This document shows positions 36,401-47,013 of a stretch of DNA of 64,000 nucleotides, piece after piece. The stretch is taken from assembly GCF_000471905.2 (NCBI RefSeq), contig NW_006499751.1, forward strand, positions 1,781,553 through 1,845,552, read 5' to 3'. How positions within the stretch are numbered: position 1 is the stretch's first letter; each line of letters opens with the position of its first letter. This DNA comes from Amborella trichopoda. Taxonomy: Eukaryota > Streptophyta > Magnoliopsida > Amborellales > Amborellaceae. Both the position numbers and the translations under genes were made by a program. The notes under the pieces were generated by a model that saw nothing but the letters and a program-made list of their open reading frames with translations, had not been told where the DNA came from and ran no database searches.

Positions 36401-37190
36401 TACCTTCAGGATAGTCCCCATAAAACGATTTCACCCATTCGGTGAAAGTTACCCAACCATTGCTAGATTGAGCATGAAGTAATTGAAAAACCTCAAAAAT
36501 ATTTTGAAGACTAGCAAGTGGCTCCTCTCCCCTCAAGCTAGCACCACCAAAGATGACTGAAGTTTGGGGCACGAATTCGTCATACGTGGCCCCGATCAGC
36601 GGGAGACCCCCGATAAAATGAAGATCTAACGAGGGTATTCCTGCTTCCTCACACCCAAAAAGCCAGGTGTTGCTAATGTGGCTCCACGTCTCGAGCAGTA
36701 CCTTGACGGTATTCGAACACCGATCATAGTAACTGGCTGAGCACTGAACCGCTGTCAGCAGTGAAGCACGTTTGAGAATGCTCCTATACGACACTAACAC
36801 CCTGGTGGTTCAGGAAGAGTATCCCTTTAGATATTGGTGCTCCCCCTGTACTCGAAGGCCCTTGCCCGACCATATTATCCCCTTTGTTTGCATCATTCAC
36901 TTTCCAAGGGTGGGCAAGTTTTCCCCAGAAGCTATGTTCCCATGCATGCAATGGAGAAGCGCCACCCCTTCTTCGATACTCACATTGCCATCATTATCAC
37001 TCCAAACTTCAAAAGGAACTGGGTCGGTCATGAAAGTGACACTAAGAGGCCACTCTGATTTACATATAGGTGCAGTTAGCCAAATTGGATTTCCCCTTAC
37101 TAGAGCCTCACCGGTAAAATCATTGGTTCCAACTTTTCCTTCCCTAAGAAGGTTCTTTATGTTGGGAATTTGGTAAGAAGCCTCATCCAT
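33440..37190 (-). pseudogene. Antisense gene of element A2, PMD-like with coiled coil
   Basis: Large minus-strand gene, opposite to gag-protease. It starts at an ATG at 37190 (MDEASYQIPNIKNLL). Blocks in order: 37190-36897 with SIEEGVALLHCMHGNIASG; 36800-36285 with LETWSHISNTWLFG then FIGGLPLIGATYDEFVPQ; 36275-35913; 35885-35565 with YFPHLFIRQHGLDQGCPF; 35540-35283 with KYVIPHF and EAYANWW; 35095-34570, acidic and Ser-rich; 34242-33712 and 33675-33493, charged heptad-like helices predicted as coiled coil. The GLPLxGxxYDE and RQxGxDQ..P motifs resemble the plant mobile domain (PMD), a domain of MAIN-like plant proteins that also travels in transposons. Frameshifts and stops separate blocks. 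Antisense extra ORFs of this kind are known in Tat elements; function is unknown. Confidence 0.7.
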
Positions 37191-37239
37191 TGTGAGAGAT
37201 TCAAGGGTTCACTGCTGAAGGAAAATTGTTGAGACACTG

Positions 37240-37600
37240 GTTAAGAGTCGGCTGGGCTTTCAGAAGCCTAGCACAGGTTGGGTTTTCAGAAGCCTAGCAC
37301 CGGCTGGGGTTTCAAAAGCCTAGCACCAGCTGGTCAGAAGCCTAATGTCAGTTGGGTTCTCGAAGCTTAGGACTAGCTGTATTTTTAGAAGCTTAACGTA
37401 AGCTGCATTTTTGGAAGCTTAGCACCGACTGTGTCTCTAAAGGCCTAGCATCGGGTGTACCTTCAGAGGTCCAGTGCTGATTGAGTACTCAAAACTTACT
37501 GCCGGCTGTGTTCGTTAATGCTTAGCGTCGGTTGTGTTTGCCAATGACTAGTGTCGGTTGTGTTTTCAAAAGACTATTGCCGCTCGGATTCAAATCTCCC
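37240..37600. repeat. ~30-bp minisatellite in 3' UTR of A2
   Basis: About eleven units of the type AAGCCTAGCACCGGCTGG plus a TTTTCAG-type spacer, decaying to the right into TTAGCGTCGGTTGTG. Orthologous in position to 5440-5785. Confidence 0.8.
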
Positions 37601-38104
37601 ACACATGCTACAGATTTTGCATGCATGACCTCGAGCTCTGACATGCCACCTGACAACCGTCACCACGTCTTGGCCTGACACACATCTCACACATATGGAC
37701 TGACAACTATTCACCTTCCTTGCAACTGTCCAGCTTTAGCGACGGTCTGTTCCCTTCACCCTTTGGATTACCATAGGAAACTCTCCTCCACTGCTGGGAA
37801 TCCTCTGCAACTTCTCCCCAATACACCAAGAAACCACTTACGCCCGTCGAAAAACTACAGAAAGCCCCTGCTTCCGGTGAACTCCCTGAACTCACAACAA
37901 GCTCCTGCGAATCCGACAAAAGTTCGTCAAACTCCCTGGTTGCTTCACTGCCCTGACCCACAAACTCCGACAAAGCACAATCTTCCCTACTTGCTCTTAC
38001 CGGAATCCCTTGTGTGTTTACCAAAGCCCTCACCAGAAACTTCCTTCTCACGGTTAAATTTTTTGCCTTCAGTTTTTTTTTACCTTCGGTAAAATAGTCA
38101 AAAT
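37601..38104. other. Leader of the antisense gene (A2)
   Basis: Single-copy stretch between minisatellite and TATA/hairpin. A minus-strand frame at 38051-37707 (114 residues) has no recognisable domain and no well-conserved counterpart in A1. Confidence 0.4.
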
Positions 38105-38126
38105 GGGGGTTATCCCCTTATATAAG
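38105..38126 (-). promoter_or_regulatory. TATA-like box and GC hairpin upstream of antisense gene (A2)
   Basis: Minus strand CTTATATAA (38118-38126) is followed by a GGGG-ATAA-CCCCC hairpin (38117-38105). Same order and spacing as at 6462-6483 in A1. It lies about 930 bp upstream of the ATG at 37190. The TATA core is palindromic, so direction is inferred from the gene's position. Confidence 0.4.
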
Positions 38127-38309
38127 TGGATCCTTCCCTCAAATTCGCCTCGCAAACTGGGAATCCCAGCCACGTCCAAGGAGGCCAAATGTCAGTGGGT
38201 CGTACCGGGTCAGGTTCAGACCCGAGGCCCGAGGCAAGTTTTATTGCAGCCCATGAAGTTCTATGCAACAAGAAACCAGAACCGGGTCGGGCCCAGGTCA
38301 AAGCCTGAA

Positions 38310-38690
38310 CACTAATACATGGCCAGCGCTAGCTATGTTGTTAAAACTACTAAGCGCCAGCTATGTTTTCAGTAACCCCAGCGCTGGCTAAGTTCTCAAT
38401 GACCCAGTACCGGCTGAGTGTTCAAGAGATAGTGGTTGGTCATTCTCAACGCCGGCTGCGTTTTCAAAGGCTCAGCACCGTCTAAGTGTTCAAGAGACAG
38501 TGGTTGGCCGTTCTTAGCGCCGGCTGTGTTTTCAAAAGGCTCAGCACCTACTGAGGGTTCAAGAGACAGTGGTTGGCCATTCTCAATGCCGGCTGCATTT
38601 TCAAATGGCTCAAGCGTCGGCTGAGTGTCCAAGGAATAGCGGTGGACATTCTCAGTGTCAGCTGTGTTAAAACAGTCCATTGTCACATGC
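38310..38690. repeat. ~66-bp minisatellite
   Basis: Units composed of GCGCCGGCTGTGTTTTCAAA, AGGCTCAGCACC, then GTTCAAGAGACAGTGGTTGG. Four main units at 38440-38640 with degenerate half-units at the left. It shares the GCCGGCTGTGTT core with the ~30-bp array at 37240. Confidence 0.8.
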
Positions 38691-39089
38691 CCCATGCTAA
38701 ACGTCGTGCGCATCTTACTACTGTTATCTCCAGTAGAGTTGCACCTTGATCGTGACCTATTATCCCCAGCAGAGTGGTACCTAGGTCATTCTACTCAGGC
38801 CATGACTTATCATCCCCAGTAGGAGTCATACTTGTACTGCAACTCATTATCTCTGATGGAGTTAAGGTCATTTTTATCACTGCAACACCCAATGGGTCTG
38901 CCTCACACCTAGGAGTCGGGTACCATGTTTCACCTATAAGGGACCCACACTTGTTCCCCCAATGAAGTCGGCCTTCTCATCTAAACCCCTTGCCGGTCTT
39001 GACCATTTTATTCTCAAGGAGTCAGATTTCCATCTACAGATTTATTCCCCATGCAGCGCCACCTACATGGTGACCCACACAATGGTTCT
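38691..39089. other. 3' UTR stretch of A2
   Basis: Loose repeats of TTATCnCCAGTAGAGT-type phrases; aligns to 6861-7209 in A1. No gene. Confidence 0.4.
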
Positions 39090-39670
39090 CACTCCATGAC
39101 CCTAAACTGCACAACTATGGACTGTGCTACACGACCCTAAATTGCACATCCATGGTCCATGCTGCATGACCCTAAACTGCACAGCCATGGTCTGTGTCGC
39201 ATGACCCTAAACTGCAAAGCCATGGCCTATGCTACATGACCCTAAACTTCACAACCACGGTCCATGCTGCATGACCCTAAACTGCACAGCCATGGTCTAC
39301 GTTGTATGATCCTAAACTATACAGCCATGGTCCATGCTACATGACCCTAAACTACACAACCATGGTTCAAACTGCATGACCTTAAATTCTAGCAATGGTC
39401 TAGCTGCATGACCCTCAATTACACGGTCCGAACTATATAACCTTAAATCGTAATGTATGTCCTGGCCGCATGACATTAAAAGGCTCAGCACCATGGTCCA
39501 AACTATATGACCTTAAACTGTAGAGGAGGTCTAGTTGCACGACCTTAAACGGCATGGCCCTAGTTGTATGACTTTAAACTGCATAACCACGGTCCAAGTT
39601 ACATGGCCTTAAACCATAGTGCACGTCCTGGCCACATAACGTTAAACTTATTTACACAGGTCCAGGAGGC
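39090..39670. repeat. 35-bp minisatellite in 3' UTR of A2
   Basis: About sixteen units; the most regular, at 39120-39370, read CATGACCCTAAACTGCACAG then CCATGGTCTGTGTCG. Same family as 7210-7740. Unit variation increases to the right. Confidence 0.85.
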
Positions 39671-40640
39671 ATGACTTGAACTCTCCCCCTCATAGCACAC
39701 GCCTTTTACATGCATTTTCAAGCATGTCTTCCCTAACCGACCTTTTCGTGTGCGCATCATCTTCATTACCTCCTCAGTGAATCCATTCATTTCATCATCA
39801 TCACTCTCCATTGAGTCTCACCCATGCTCACAAAACGGCAAACCATCCCACCACCCATACTCGTCATAAGCTAGTGGGTCATCATTTTTCACCCACCTTT
39901 CATGCGTCATCCATCCTTCATAGGTAGCCTCGTGGCATCTCCCCAATGTGAGTTAAACCATCACCATACTCACTCCATGGCTTCTACAGACCGTCATTCA
40001 TCACCACCATGGTCCAGCTATATGACCTTAAACTGTAGTGCACGTCCTGGCCGCATGACGATAAAAGGCTTTGCATAAGTCTAAAAGGCATGACCTTAAA
40101 CATGCCTTCATAAAAAAGAGAGAATAACAGGCATAGTGTATACCTGCACAAGGGAGCACCATGAGTAAAAATGACGGACAGGCATGGTCACTAAACCATG
40201 AGGAAGAGAGTTCCATGAAACTAAACACCCGGGCACAGTGAAAACTCTATAGGGCATCATGAGTAAAAATGGATGATAAGGGTCGACATGGCTGAAAGTC
40301 ATAACTAAAAGGGCCCCAAATAAAAAGGAAGTTGGTGAAAATCATCTCTACGGTGCCGCTTCCCAAGTCCAAGTGAAAATCCACAAGGGACACTTGGGCC
40401 AATAAACAGGTTGATACAGCGCTCGCCTCAATAGGCGACTTTAGCCCACACTAAAAAGAAAAATCCCTGGTGTCACAATACCAGGATCCAAAAATATGAG
40501 CTTCAAGGAAAAGATTCTGACAGCTGGAGTCCATTCCCAAAAAGGACTCAAAAGACATAAGACTCGCCAAGAAAGTAAGATAAGTCTCATGAAGAAGAGC
40601 ATCAATCCCAGGAGGTTACTAAACGCACTTCAAAGATGCC
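39671..40640. other. 3' UTR stretch of A2
   Basis: Aligns to 7741-8760 in A1, with AC/CTC-rich DNA, a stray minisatellite unit (40020-40100) and A-rich sequence. No gene. Confidence 0.4.
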
Positions 40641-40649
40641 TGAGACGCC

Positions 40650-40930
40650 TCAAGAAGGCTAAGTCAGCCATGACTTTGGACCTATTACACGAGATTGCTA
40701 ACAGTGGGTAAGGGTTATACTCAAAGCTGATCACCTTAATAAACTGAGGTACCCTACCTGCTAAGGATTAACTGGTGCATGATGTAGATGAGTGCTGGCT
40801 AAAGGCTCTTCAGTAGACCATCTAACACAAACAAACAAGTCACTTCGACAGACCAAATATGCCCTAAGAAGGCTAAGTCAGCCATGACTTTAGACCTGTT
40901 ACGCGAGACTGCTAACAGTGGGTACGACTT
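40650..40930. repeat. Duplicated ~60-bp block
   Basis: The block beginning AAGAAGGCTAAGTCAGCCAT and ending GCTAACAGTGGGTA occurs at about 40653-40713 and again at 40866-40925 with few differences. A1 shows only one recognisable copy, near 8768-8790, so the duplication arose in A2. Confidence 0.75.
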
Positions 40931-42068
40931 CGAAAATCACAAATAGTCCCCTGAGGGTGAGGACTTTGACAAGATCCCTCAAAAAAGTCACTTCTCTCCC
41001 TAAAGTCTCCATGGATGGACTTGTACATTGCATCCAAATGTCTGAGCATCTTAGTTGCTGCATTGCATGAATATCCTCGGCGTTCACGTGGTCCTGTGGC
41101 TAGGAAGAAAAAAGTAATAAAGCCAAAGGAAATTTTTTGAATATTTTCCTTCTCACTTCCCTTGAAGCACAACATTCAGCAAGACAATCTGTTTGAACAC
41201 ATTTTTCAGCACCTTGGTCCCTGATGCGTAATAAAGAGGAAGCAGGTCAATAAAGCTTCAACATATAGTGGAAATTTTGACAGCCTCATAATGGCCTCAG
41301 AACTGGTCAAAATCTTCATAAGCACTTCAAAAGGTCAACTTCCAAGTTTCATCTCAATCAGACATATCTAAGGTAGTGGACACAAAGAACAATATCGGAA
41401 AAATCTGCCTCTAGCACGCTAAAATGGACCCCATAGCTAGAACTATATTTTTGGTACTTCAAATAGTTGTGGGACCACCGCCATTGGATCTGGCCCGATC
41501 GAAAAGCCCTATAGGTCAAGTTTCAGCTTAATCGGGCACTCCAAGACAAAGTTATGAGTAAAATATCGAAAAGGGGTAGGTCACACGCTATTTCCGTCGG
41601 GCCATCCTCACCAAAACACCATTAAAGGTGGTTGTTTTCACAGTCACAAGTAGTCATTTTAATGGCCTATATATCACTCCTTCCTATATCTCACTCATTC
41701 CAAGTTGGATCGCGCACAAATTTTGTGAGCATGTTCGTCTCATCAAGACGAGCATTTTGATATGTGGTATGCCATGTGACGATGCCTGAGCAGGGAAAAA
41801 AACTAAAAAGAAGATGCTGATCCATGAAGAAAATTACAGAAAATTCAGCAGTTGCAAGCCTCACTTCGACGGCCAAATCACGACACTCGCATACTCGATC
41901 AACACGAAACTAATTGCATTATGTGCATAAGGTCTAAGGCTATCCCTGGTCCGAACCCCGAATACAATGAATGGTTGGAGTTCACACATGGAGGTGTTGA
42001 AGCTGCTATAAATTCCAACCACCGGATTTCAAGATTGCGGCCGTCGGATTTCAAGATTCCGGCCAAAA
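40931..42068 (+). other. Distal 3' UTR or upstream part of LTR-A3
   Basis: Aligns with about 9100-10197 in A1 but has no counterpart in the truncated LTR-A2. LTR start not resolved. No gene. Confidence 0.45.
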
Positions 42069-42544
42069 ACTAAAGACGATGAAATCTTCGTCCGGACATG
42101 AAATTGAGTTGTGTTTGTTGCAACGTGATTGTGAGGGCATGCTCAGTGTGATTCAGCGAATAAATAGAAGAAAAACATCAAGGAACGAGAGCACCATCGA
42201 TTCGAAGTTTTCAAGATTCATCCAAAATTCAAGTCTCATGATCATGACTTAAAAACATGATTCATGGCTCGAAGTTGGTATCAAATCAATCGCCATGTCG
42301 AGCCCTACAAGAAAACAAACATCTTTCGATCAAACAGGCATCAGAGCAACCCTGGATCAGTCATGGAAGATCATACGAGTTCTTGGGCCGCAACAAGGAC
42401 TGTTTTGAAATTCAACATATTGTTAGACATGGGCAAAACAGTCCTTTTATACCCATTTTTAGAATTTCTGTTAATTAAATTAAATTGTAATTATCTTCAA
42501 TTTTAGGTAGTTTTTGGGCATCCATCCATGTTTGGTCCCAATTA

Positions 42545-42552
42545 TGTATAAA
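42545..42552 (+). promoter_or_regulatory. Degenerate TATA box of LTR-A3
   Basis: TGTATAAA in place of TATATAAA of LTR-A2; followed by ACATGCAAT in both. Confidence 0.5.
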
Positions 42553-42602
42553 CATGCAATGCTTAATTGTAAAAAGAGGCGGGCTCATTTTACGTATTGA
42601 TC

Positions 42603-42608
42603 AATAAA
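42603..42608 (+). terminator. Poly(A) signal of LTR-A3
   Basis: AATAAA in TTGATCAATAAAGTCTC, identical to LTR-A2 over this stretch. Confidence 0.6.
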
Positions 42609-42699
42609 GTCTCAATTCTTGCTTTGAATTCGTGGGTGTTTCTTGGAGAGAGAGAGAGGAGAGAGAAGAAAAGGGCCAATACCCCTCAGTAAGGTAATT

Positions 42700-43060
42700 T
42701 TCTCTCTCCTTCCCTCTTTCTCTCTCCTCTTTTCTCATCTCTATCTCTCTTTCCCTCTCACCTCTATCTCTTTCTCTCTCCTCTTTTCACATCTCTATCA
42801 CTCTTTCCCTCTCACCTCTATCTCTTTCTCTCTCCTATTTTCTCATTCTATCTCTCTTTATCTCTTCTCCTTTCTCATCTCTATCTCTCTCTTTTCTCTT
42901 TTCTCTTTTCTCTTTTCTCTTTCTCTTTCTTCTTTCTTCTTTCTTCTTTCTTCTATCTCTATTCTCTCTTATTTTCTCTCTCGTCTCTCCCTTTCTCTTT
43001 CCTTCTTTCATCTTTATCTCTTTCTCTCTCTTCCTCCACTAGTCTATCACATCTCTGTTC
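42700..43060. repeat. CT-rich tract in LTR-A3
   Basis: Pyrimidine tract with repeated CTCTATCTCTTTCTCTCTCC phrases, homologous to 24849-25284. Serine/leucine-rich open frames across it are spurious. Confidence 0.9.
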
Positions 43061-43199
43061 TTCCTTCTTTCCTCCATCCATCCATGACGTACCTCTTGCC
43101 TGATGTGATGTCTTCTTACTTCTAAGACACAAGCAATGGGTTGGTTCTTAGCTTGAATAGCGGGTCAGGTCTCTATAAAAATCCCCTCTCTCTCTTGTC

Positions 43200-43640
43200 C
43201 CAGACAGCGGAAGTCAATCATCGTTTGAGCTCTCACTCTCCTATCTCTTATGACTCATCCGGCAAAGCTTTAGCGCCGCCTGTGTCTCCTTTCCCCTCTT
43301 CTTCTAACCCAGACGGTGAAACCTCAGTGTCGTTTGAGTTTTCTCCTTCTCTTTGCCTCGAACGGAGAAACCTCAGTGCTGCCTGCGTTTTCTCCTTTCT
43401 TCTGTCTCAGACGATGAAGCCTCAGCACCGCTGGAGTTTTCTCCTTTCTTTTGTTCCAGACGGTGAAACCTCAGCGCTGCCTGCGTTTTCTCCTTTTTTG
43501 TCTCAGACGGTGAAACCTTAGCGCCGCTTGAGTTTTCTCCTTTCTTCTTTCCCAAACGGTGAAACCTTAGCGCTACTTGAGTTTTCTTCTCTCTCTTTCT
43601 CTTAGCCCAGCCGGTGAAGCTTTAGCACAGTCTGTGCCTT
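43200..43640. repeat. 49-bp tandem array in U5 of LTR-A3
   Basis: About nine units on GACGGTGAAACCTCAGCGCT, then TGCGTTTTCTCC. Counterpart of 25925-26370, with similar unit number. Confidence 0.9.
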
Positions 43641-44165
43641 TCCTTCCCTCTTCTTCAGTCCCAGCAAATGGAGGTCCATTGTCATCTGAGTTTCTCCCTT
43701 CTCGCTATCTCATTGTCGTTTGTGTCTCTCTTCCTCTTCCTTCTCTCTCTTACTCCTCTCTGTTTCTCTATCCTTTCTTCCTCCCCTTTCTTTCTCCCTT
43801 GTCCTCTCTCATGCTCTTCTTTCTTCTTTTTCTTTCCTCTTCTTCCTATTCATATCTTCTTCTTTTTTTATCGCCTTTTGTCTCTCTCTGATCACTTTTT
43901 TCTTTTGCTCTTGTTTGATAAAGAAGGGTTGAGACTAGCCTTCAATGGTAGTCATGTCGTTTAGTTGTAATGTTGTTATGTCGGTCATAGTTACTGTGCC
44001 CGCTTTATTGCCACGATAGACAAGTCATTGTGTCTAGCTAATCGTTATTGGTACATTCGTCTAATAGTAACTCTATTGCGCCGGTCAGAGCTATTAAGTC
44101 CATTTTACTACCACGACAGGTCAATTACCTACTAGTCAGGTCATTGTGTTGGTCTCACCACTCAG

Positions 44166-44830
44166 GGTCAAGTTCCAGGGCGTCAACCATAAGGCACATG
44201 CTCCAGACAAGGCTCCAATGGTTGAAGGAATGCCTGCTCTCAGACCTTCAAGAGGGGATTGAGAGCGTTGAGGCCTGCGCAGATAGTTTGCAGGCCGTGG
44301 ACCCCGGCGTGGTGGCCTTCAATCAATTGAAGAGGCTTCTGCAAAACCTCACGGATTGGGGAGCTGAAGCCTTTTCACACAAGACTTCAGTGTGAGCGGC
44401 CCATGAGATGCACCTGACTTCTTTGAGAGCGAGCCAGGCCACCCAAGAGGTCCTTGCGAAGGAGCATGAGGAAAAGACGCAGTGGATTGCCTCCCGCCAT
44501 GCCCAGCTCATGAGGGAGGAAGTGGAGGTGGGTCGTAGGATTCAGACGTCCGAAGATGATATTGCTTGGCACGAGACCCATCTGGCCTATTCAAAGCAAC
44601 GCCGCTAACGCTGCCCGGAGGCGATGGCCTTGCATTCTCGTCAACTGAAGGAGCTGAACTCGAAGGCAATGGGAGTTGTCGCTACCTCCGAGTCGGTTGC
44701 CTTAGAAATTGCTCGCAGCGAGGAGGAGATGTGAATCGCCCTGGGGGAGGTGGAAGCTCTGAAGACCAGGATTTGGGAGGCCCTCAATTACTTTTAATTG
44801 TTGCCTTCTTTCTCCCCCTTCTTTTGTAGA
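44166..44830 (+). pseudogene. C-terminal coiled-coil part of an antisense gene, inverted fragment
   Basis: Plus-strand frames, interrupted by single stops, read as a charged helical protein: ESVEACADSL, FNQLKRLLQNL, QEVLAKEHEEKTQW, LMREEVEVGRRIQ, LHSRQLKELNSKAMGV, and end after WEALNYF. Length, composition and position relative to gag resemble the C-terminal part of the antisense gene at 34242-33493. Its orientation is opposite to the adjacent minus-strand gag, as in A1 and A2. The N-terminal PMD-like part is lost at the joint with LTR-A3. The homology is distant and inferred from layout and heptad pattern. Confidence 0.5.
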
Positions 44831-45460
44831 GCTGATTGTCCATTCAAACTTTGTAACCTCATTTTTGCGTGAATAAGAAAACCATTTTTTTCTTATTCCT
44901 TGCGTTCGGTGCACCTGAGGTTTCTTATTTTTGAATCTTTTATTTTGAATTTCGTCTGTCGCCCTCTTTAAGAAAGGGGAAGTAATGGCAAGAATTCAGA
45001 CGCCTAACGAGAAGCTGTTTGGATCCTTTCCCAAGGGGTTCCACGGACTCCTGGTAGCGTGCGGTTGCGTTAGGAGGTAGTTTTAGAATTGTACCCCTGC
45101 GACTGCAGTAAGCCTTGCTTAAAGTCATGCCCTTGGGACTAATAATAGTGCGCACCTCTAGGACCTCGCTCCTGCATAGGGAGAACCCTGAGGGGTTCTT
45201 GTTGTGGTGCGCTAACTTTCCTCGGTGAAAAGGACTTGCCTTGGGATGAAGTCGTGTAGAGTAGGTCGAGGGGGTTAGAGCTCCGCCTCATCTGGGTGTG
45301 GGGGAGACCGGGCATTTCGAATTGGCACAACTGGGTCCTCTCTATCGTGCCCTCCGATTTCGAGCGAGTGGGGCTCTTGTGCATGGTTTGCAAGTGTCAC
45401 ATCCGCGCGATGAGCAGTATTGCCACCGGTTCTTTTCAGCCTTCGGTGGGCATGATGCAC
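44831..45460. other. Spacer between antisense fragment and gag fragment
   Basis: About 630 bp without recognised domain. In A2 the equivalent interval is about 3 kb and includes the protease, so the protease has been deleted here or was never present. Confidence 0.4.
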
Positions 45461-45463
45461 CTG

Positions 45464-46640
45464 CTATGTTTCCCAAGCGTAGGAGGTAAAAGACTCAAAA
45501 TCTCCTGCAACAGGGCTTTGAGCTTGCTCTGTTCCTGAATGAGGGTGAGGATATTGATGGGGTATTCTGCTCCGGGACGGAGCTTGTTCATAAATCAAGG
45601 CTATCCATATGCCTTGGATGTATCCTTGAAGGATGTCCGGAAACCCGTAGCAGTGGCACAAGTCTTGACCACTCAGCTGGTGGATGGGGCACCACAAGCC
45701 TTGGCCTTCACCGACCATTTGTCTCTGTCTCTTGGGGGCATAGGGCACAATCATCTCGTGCTCCACCATCGCGTCAAAAAGAGTGGGGAGGCAACAGGGC
45801 GGAGGCTTGGTTTTAGGGACTTCCACGTCCAACTCTTCGTGGATTGTGACCACATGACAGGCTTCAAGTGTCTCGAAAGCCTACTTGTGGTCCTCCAAAT
45901 TGATTTGCCCCTTTTTTATCAGGGCTTCAATGTAGTCTTTGAGCTGGAAACAGTCCTCCATAAGGCGTCTTAGCATTTGGTGGAATGCACAGTAGTTGGG
46001 ATGATCAATCCATTTTGTGTGGTCCGACCTTCTGCTAGGCGGAAAGGTCACCATGTCTTGCTCAATCAACATCGTGAGGAGGGTCAACACCCATGCCCTA
46101 CTGAAGTTGTATTATTGATTGAGCTTCCACGTGAAATCTTCGGTTCGTTGGTAGGTTTATGGCGGAGGCACCCTATTGTAGTCTTACTTTTGGGGTGGCG
46201 ACTATCGTGCCGACCCTTGAATTCGTGGTTGCAAAACCTCGAGAGGTGTCCAACATCCGTAAGGGGGCTGCATTGGGTGTGAGTTGGGAAGCGGTCGTAA
46301 TCACTATGCTGATCATATTCTTGGATTGACCGGTGAGAGGGTTAGTCCTGTTGACCTAGAATTGGCCCCCTACTGAGGTTTGGGCCGAGTCTCCCAATTA
46401 TGCTTCAACAAGCTTTCGATTTTTGCTACTTTGGTGATCAACTCGGAGAAGGTGGTGGGGTTGGAAGCTTCAACATGTAGGGAGATCTCTCTCCTCATGT
46501 TTCTAACGCATGTTTGTATGGCTTCCGCCTCGCCCATTAGGTTTCTTTGGCACATGGCGAGGTCCCTCCACTGCTGGATGCAATGGTGCAGATCTGCTTA
46601 CTGGCCTTTTAGCTCATTCCATCTTAATTTCATAACTGTA
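45464..46640 (-). pseudogene. Gag fragment of a relative of family A, inverted
   Basis: Minus-strand Gag remnant. 46555-46370 reads EAEAIQTCVRNMRREISLHV then KVAKIESL, matching EKEAVQTCVWNM and SARIESL of A2 gag. 46090-45881 has YCAFHQMLRRLMEDCFQLKD, the Tat knuckle with Cys-His-Cys better preserved than in A1 or A2, then YIEALIKKGQI. 45853-45464 continues downstream. The capsid-like start is missing, cut by the LTR-B-like fragment at 46645. Sequence differences from A1 and A2 indicate a separate subfamily. Confidence 0.75.
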
Positions 46641-46644
46641 GAGT

Positions 46645-47013
46645 GAAGGGTGGTGGCATCTGTGCTCAAGGTGGGTGGCTGTTTGAGAGTTTGAAGCCCG
46701 AAATTAAGGAGTTTGTGAAGCCATCTTCTGAAAACTTTCACAGTATGTTTTGATGATTTCAGCAACATGATGTACACTTCATTTTGTGTATTTTGGGCCA
46801 GTAGTGCCTTGAAGAAATTGTAAAGATTTTTGACAATGAACGAATGAAATGGTTGTACCTTTTGGAATGATATTTGTTGATGAATGGATTTATTCTTGTT
46901 TTGTTTCGTGGTTTTCTCTCGATTCCATGTTTTTATGCGTTGAGTCACTCCCGCCTGAGTGACATTCGCGACCTCCGGTCGAGATGCCGCTTTCTGTCGC
47001 CCGAGGTCGTGAC
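46645..47013 (+). mobile_element. 3' end of an LTR related to LTR-B
   Basis: Shares with LTR-B a pre-terminal phrase GCGTTGAGTC...CCTGAGTGACA and the terminus GAGGTCGTGACA. Only about 370 bp remain. It directly adjoins LTR-C copy 2. Confidence 0.45.

Larger units (their letters stand above)
42069..44165 (+). mobile_element. LTR-A3 (3' LTR of element A2), 3'-truncated
   Basis: Closest relative of LTR-A2, with the same order of TATA, AATAAA, pyrimidine tract, 49-bp array and U5. The match stops at about 44165, in TTGGTCTCACCACTC, some 400 bp short of the LTR end seen at 27300. Beyond this point unrelated sequence begins, so the terminus and target duplication are lost. As both LTRs of A2 are truncated at different ends, the insertion site cannot be checked. 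Confidence 0.85.

Noticed and set aside
39090..39670. Regular 35-bp repeats as a CRISPR array
   Set aside because: Units are contiguous and degenerate without unique spacers, and the context is a plant retroelement.
42643..43964. Hydrophobic-looking plus-strand frames
   Set aside because: Same pyrimidine tract and 49-bp repeats as in LTR-A2; apparent membrane segments come from CTC/TTC codons.
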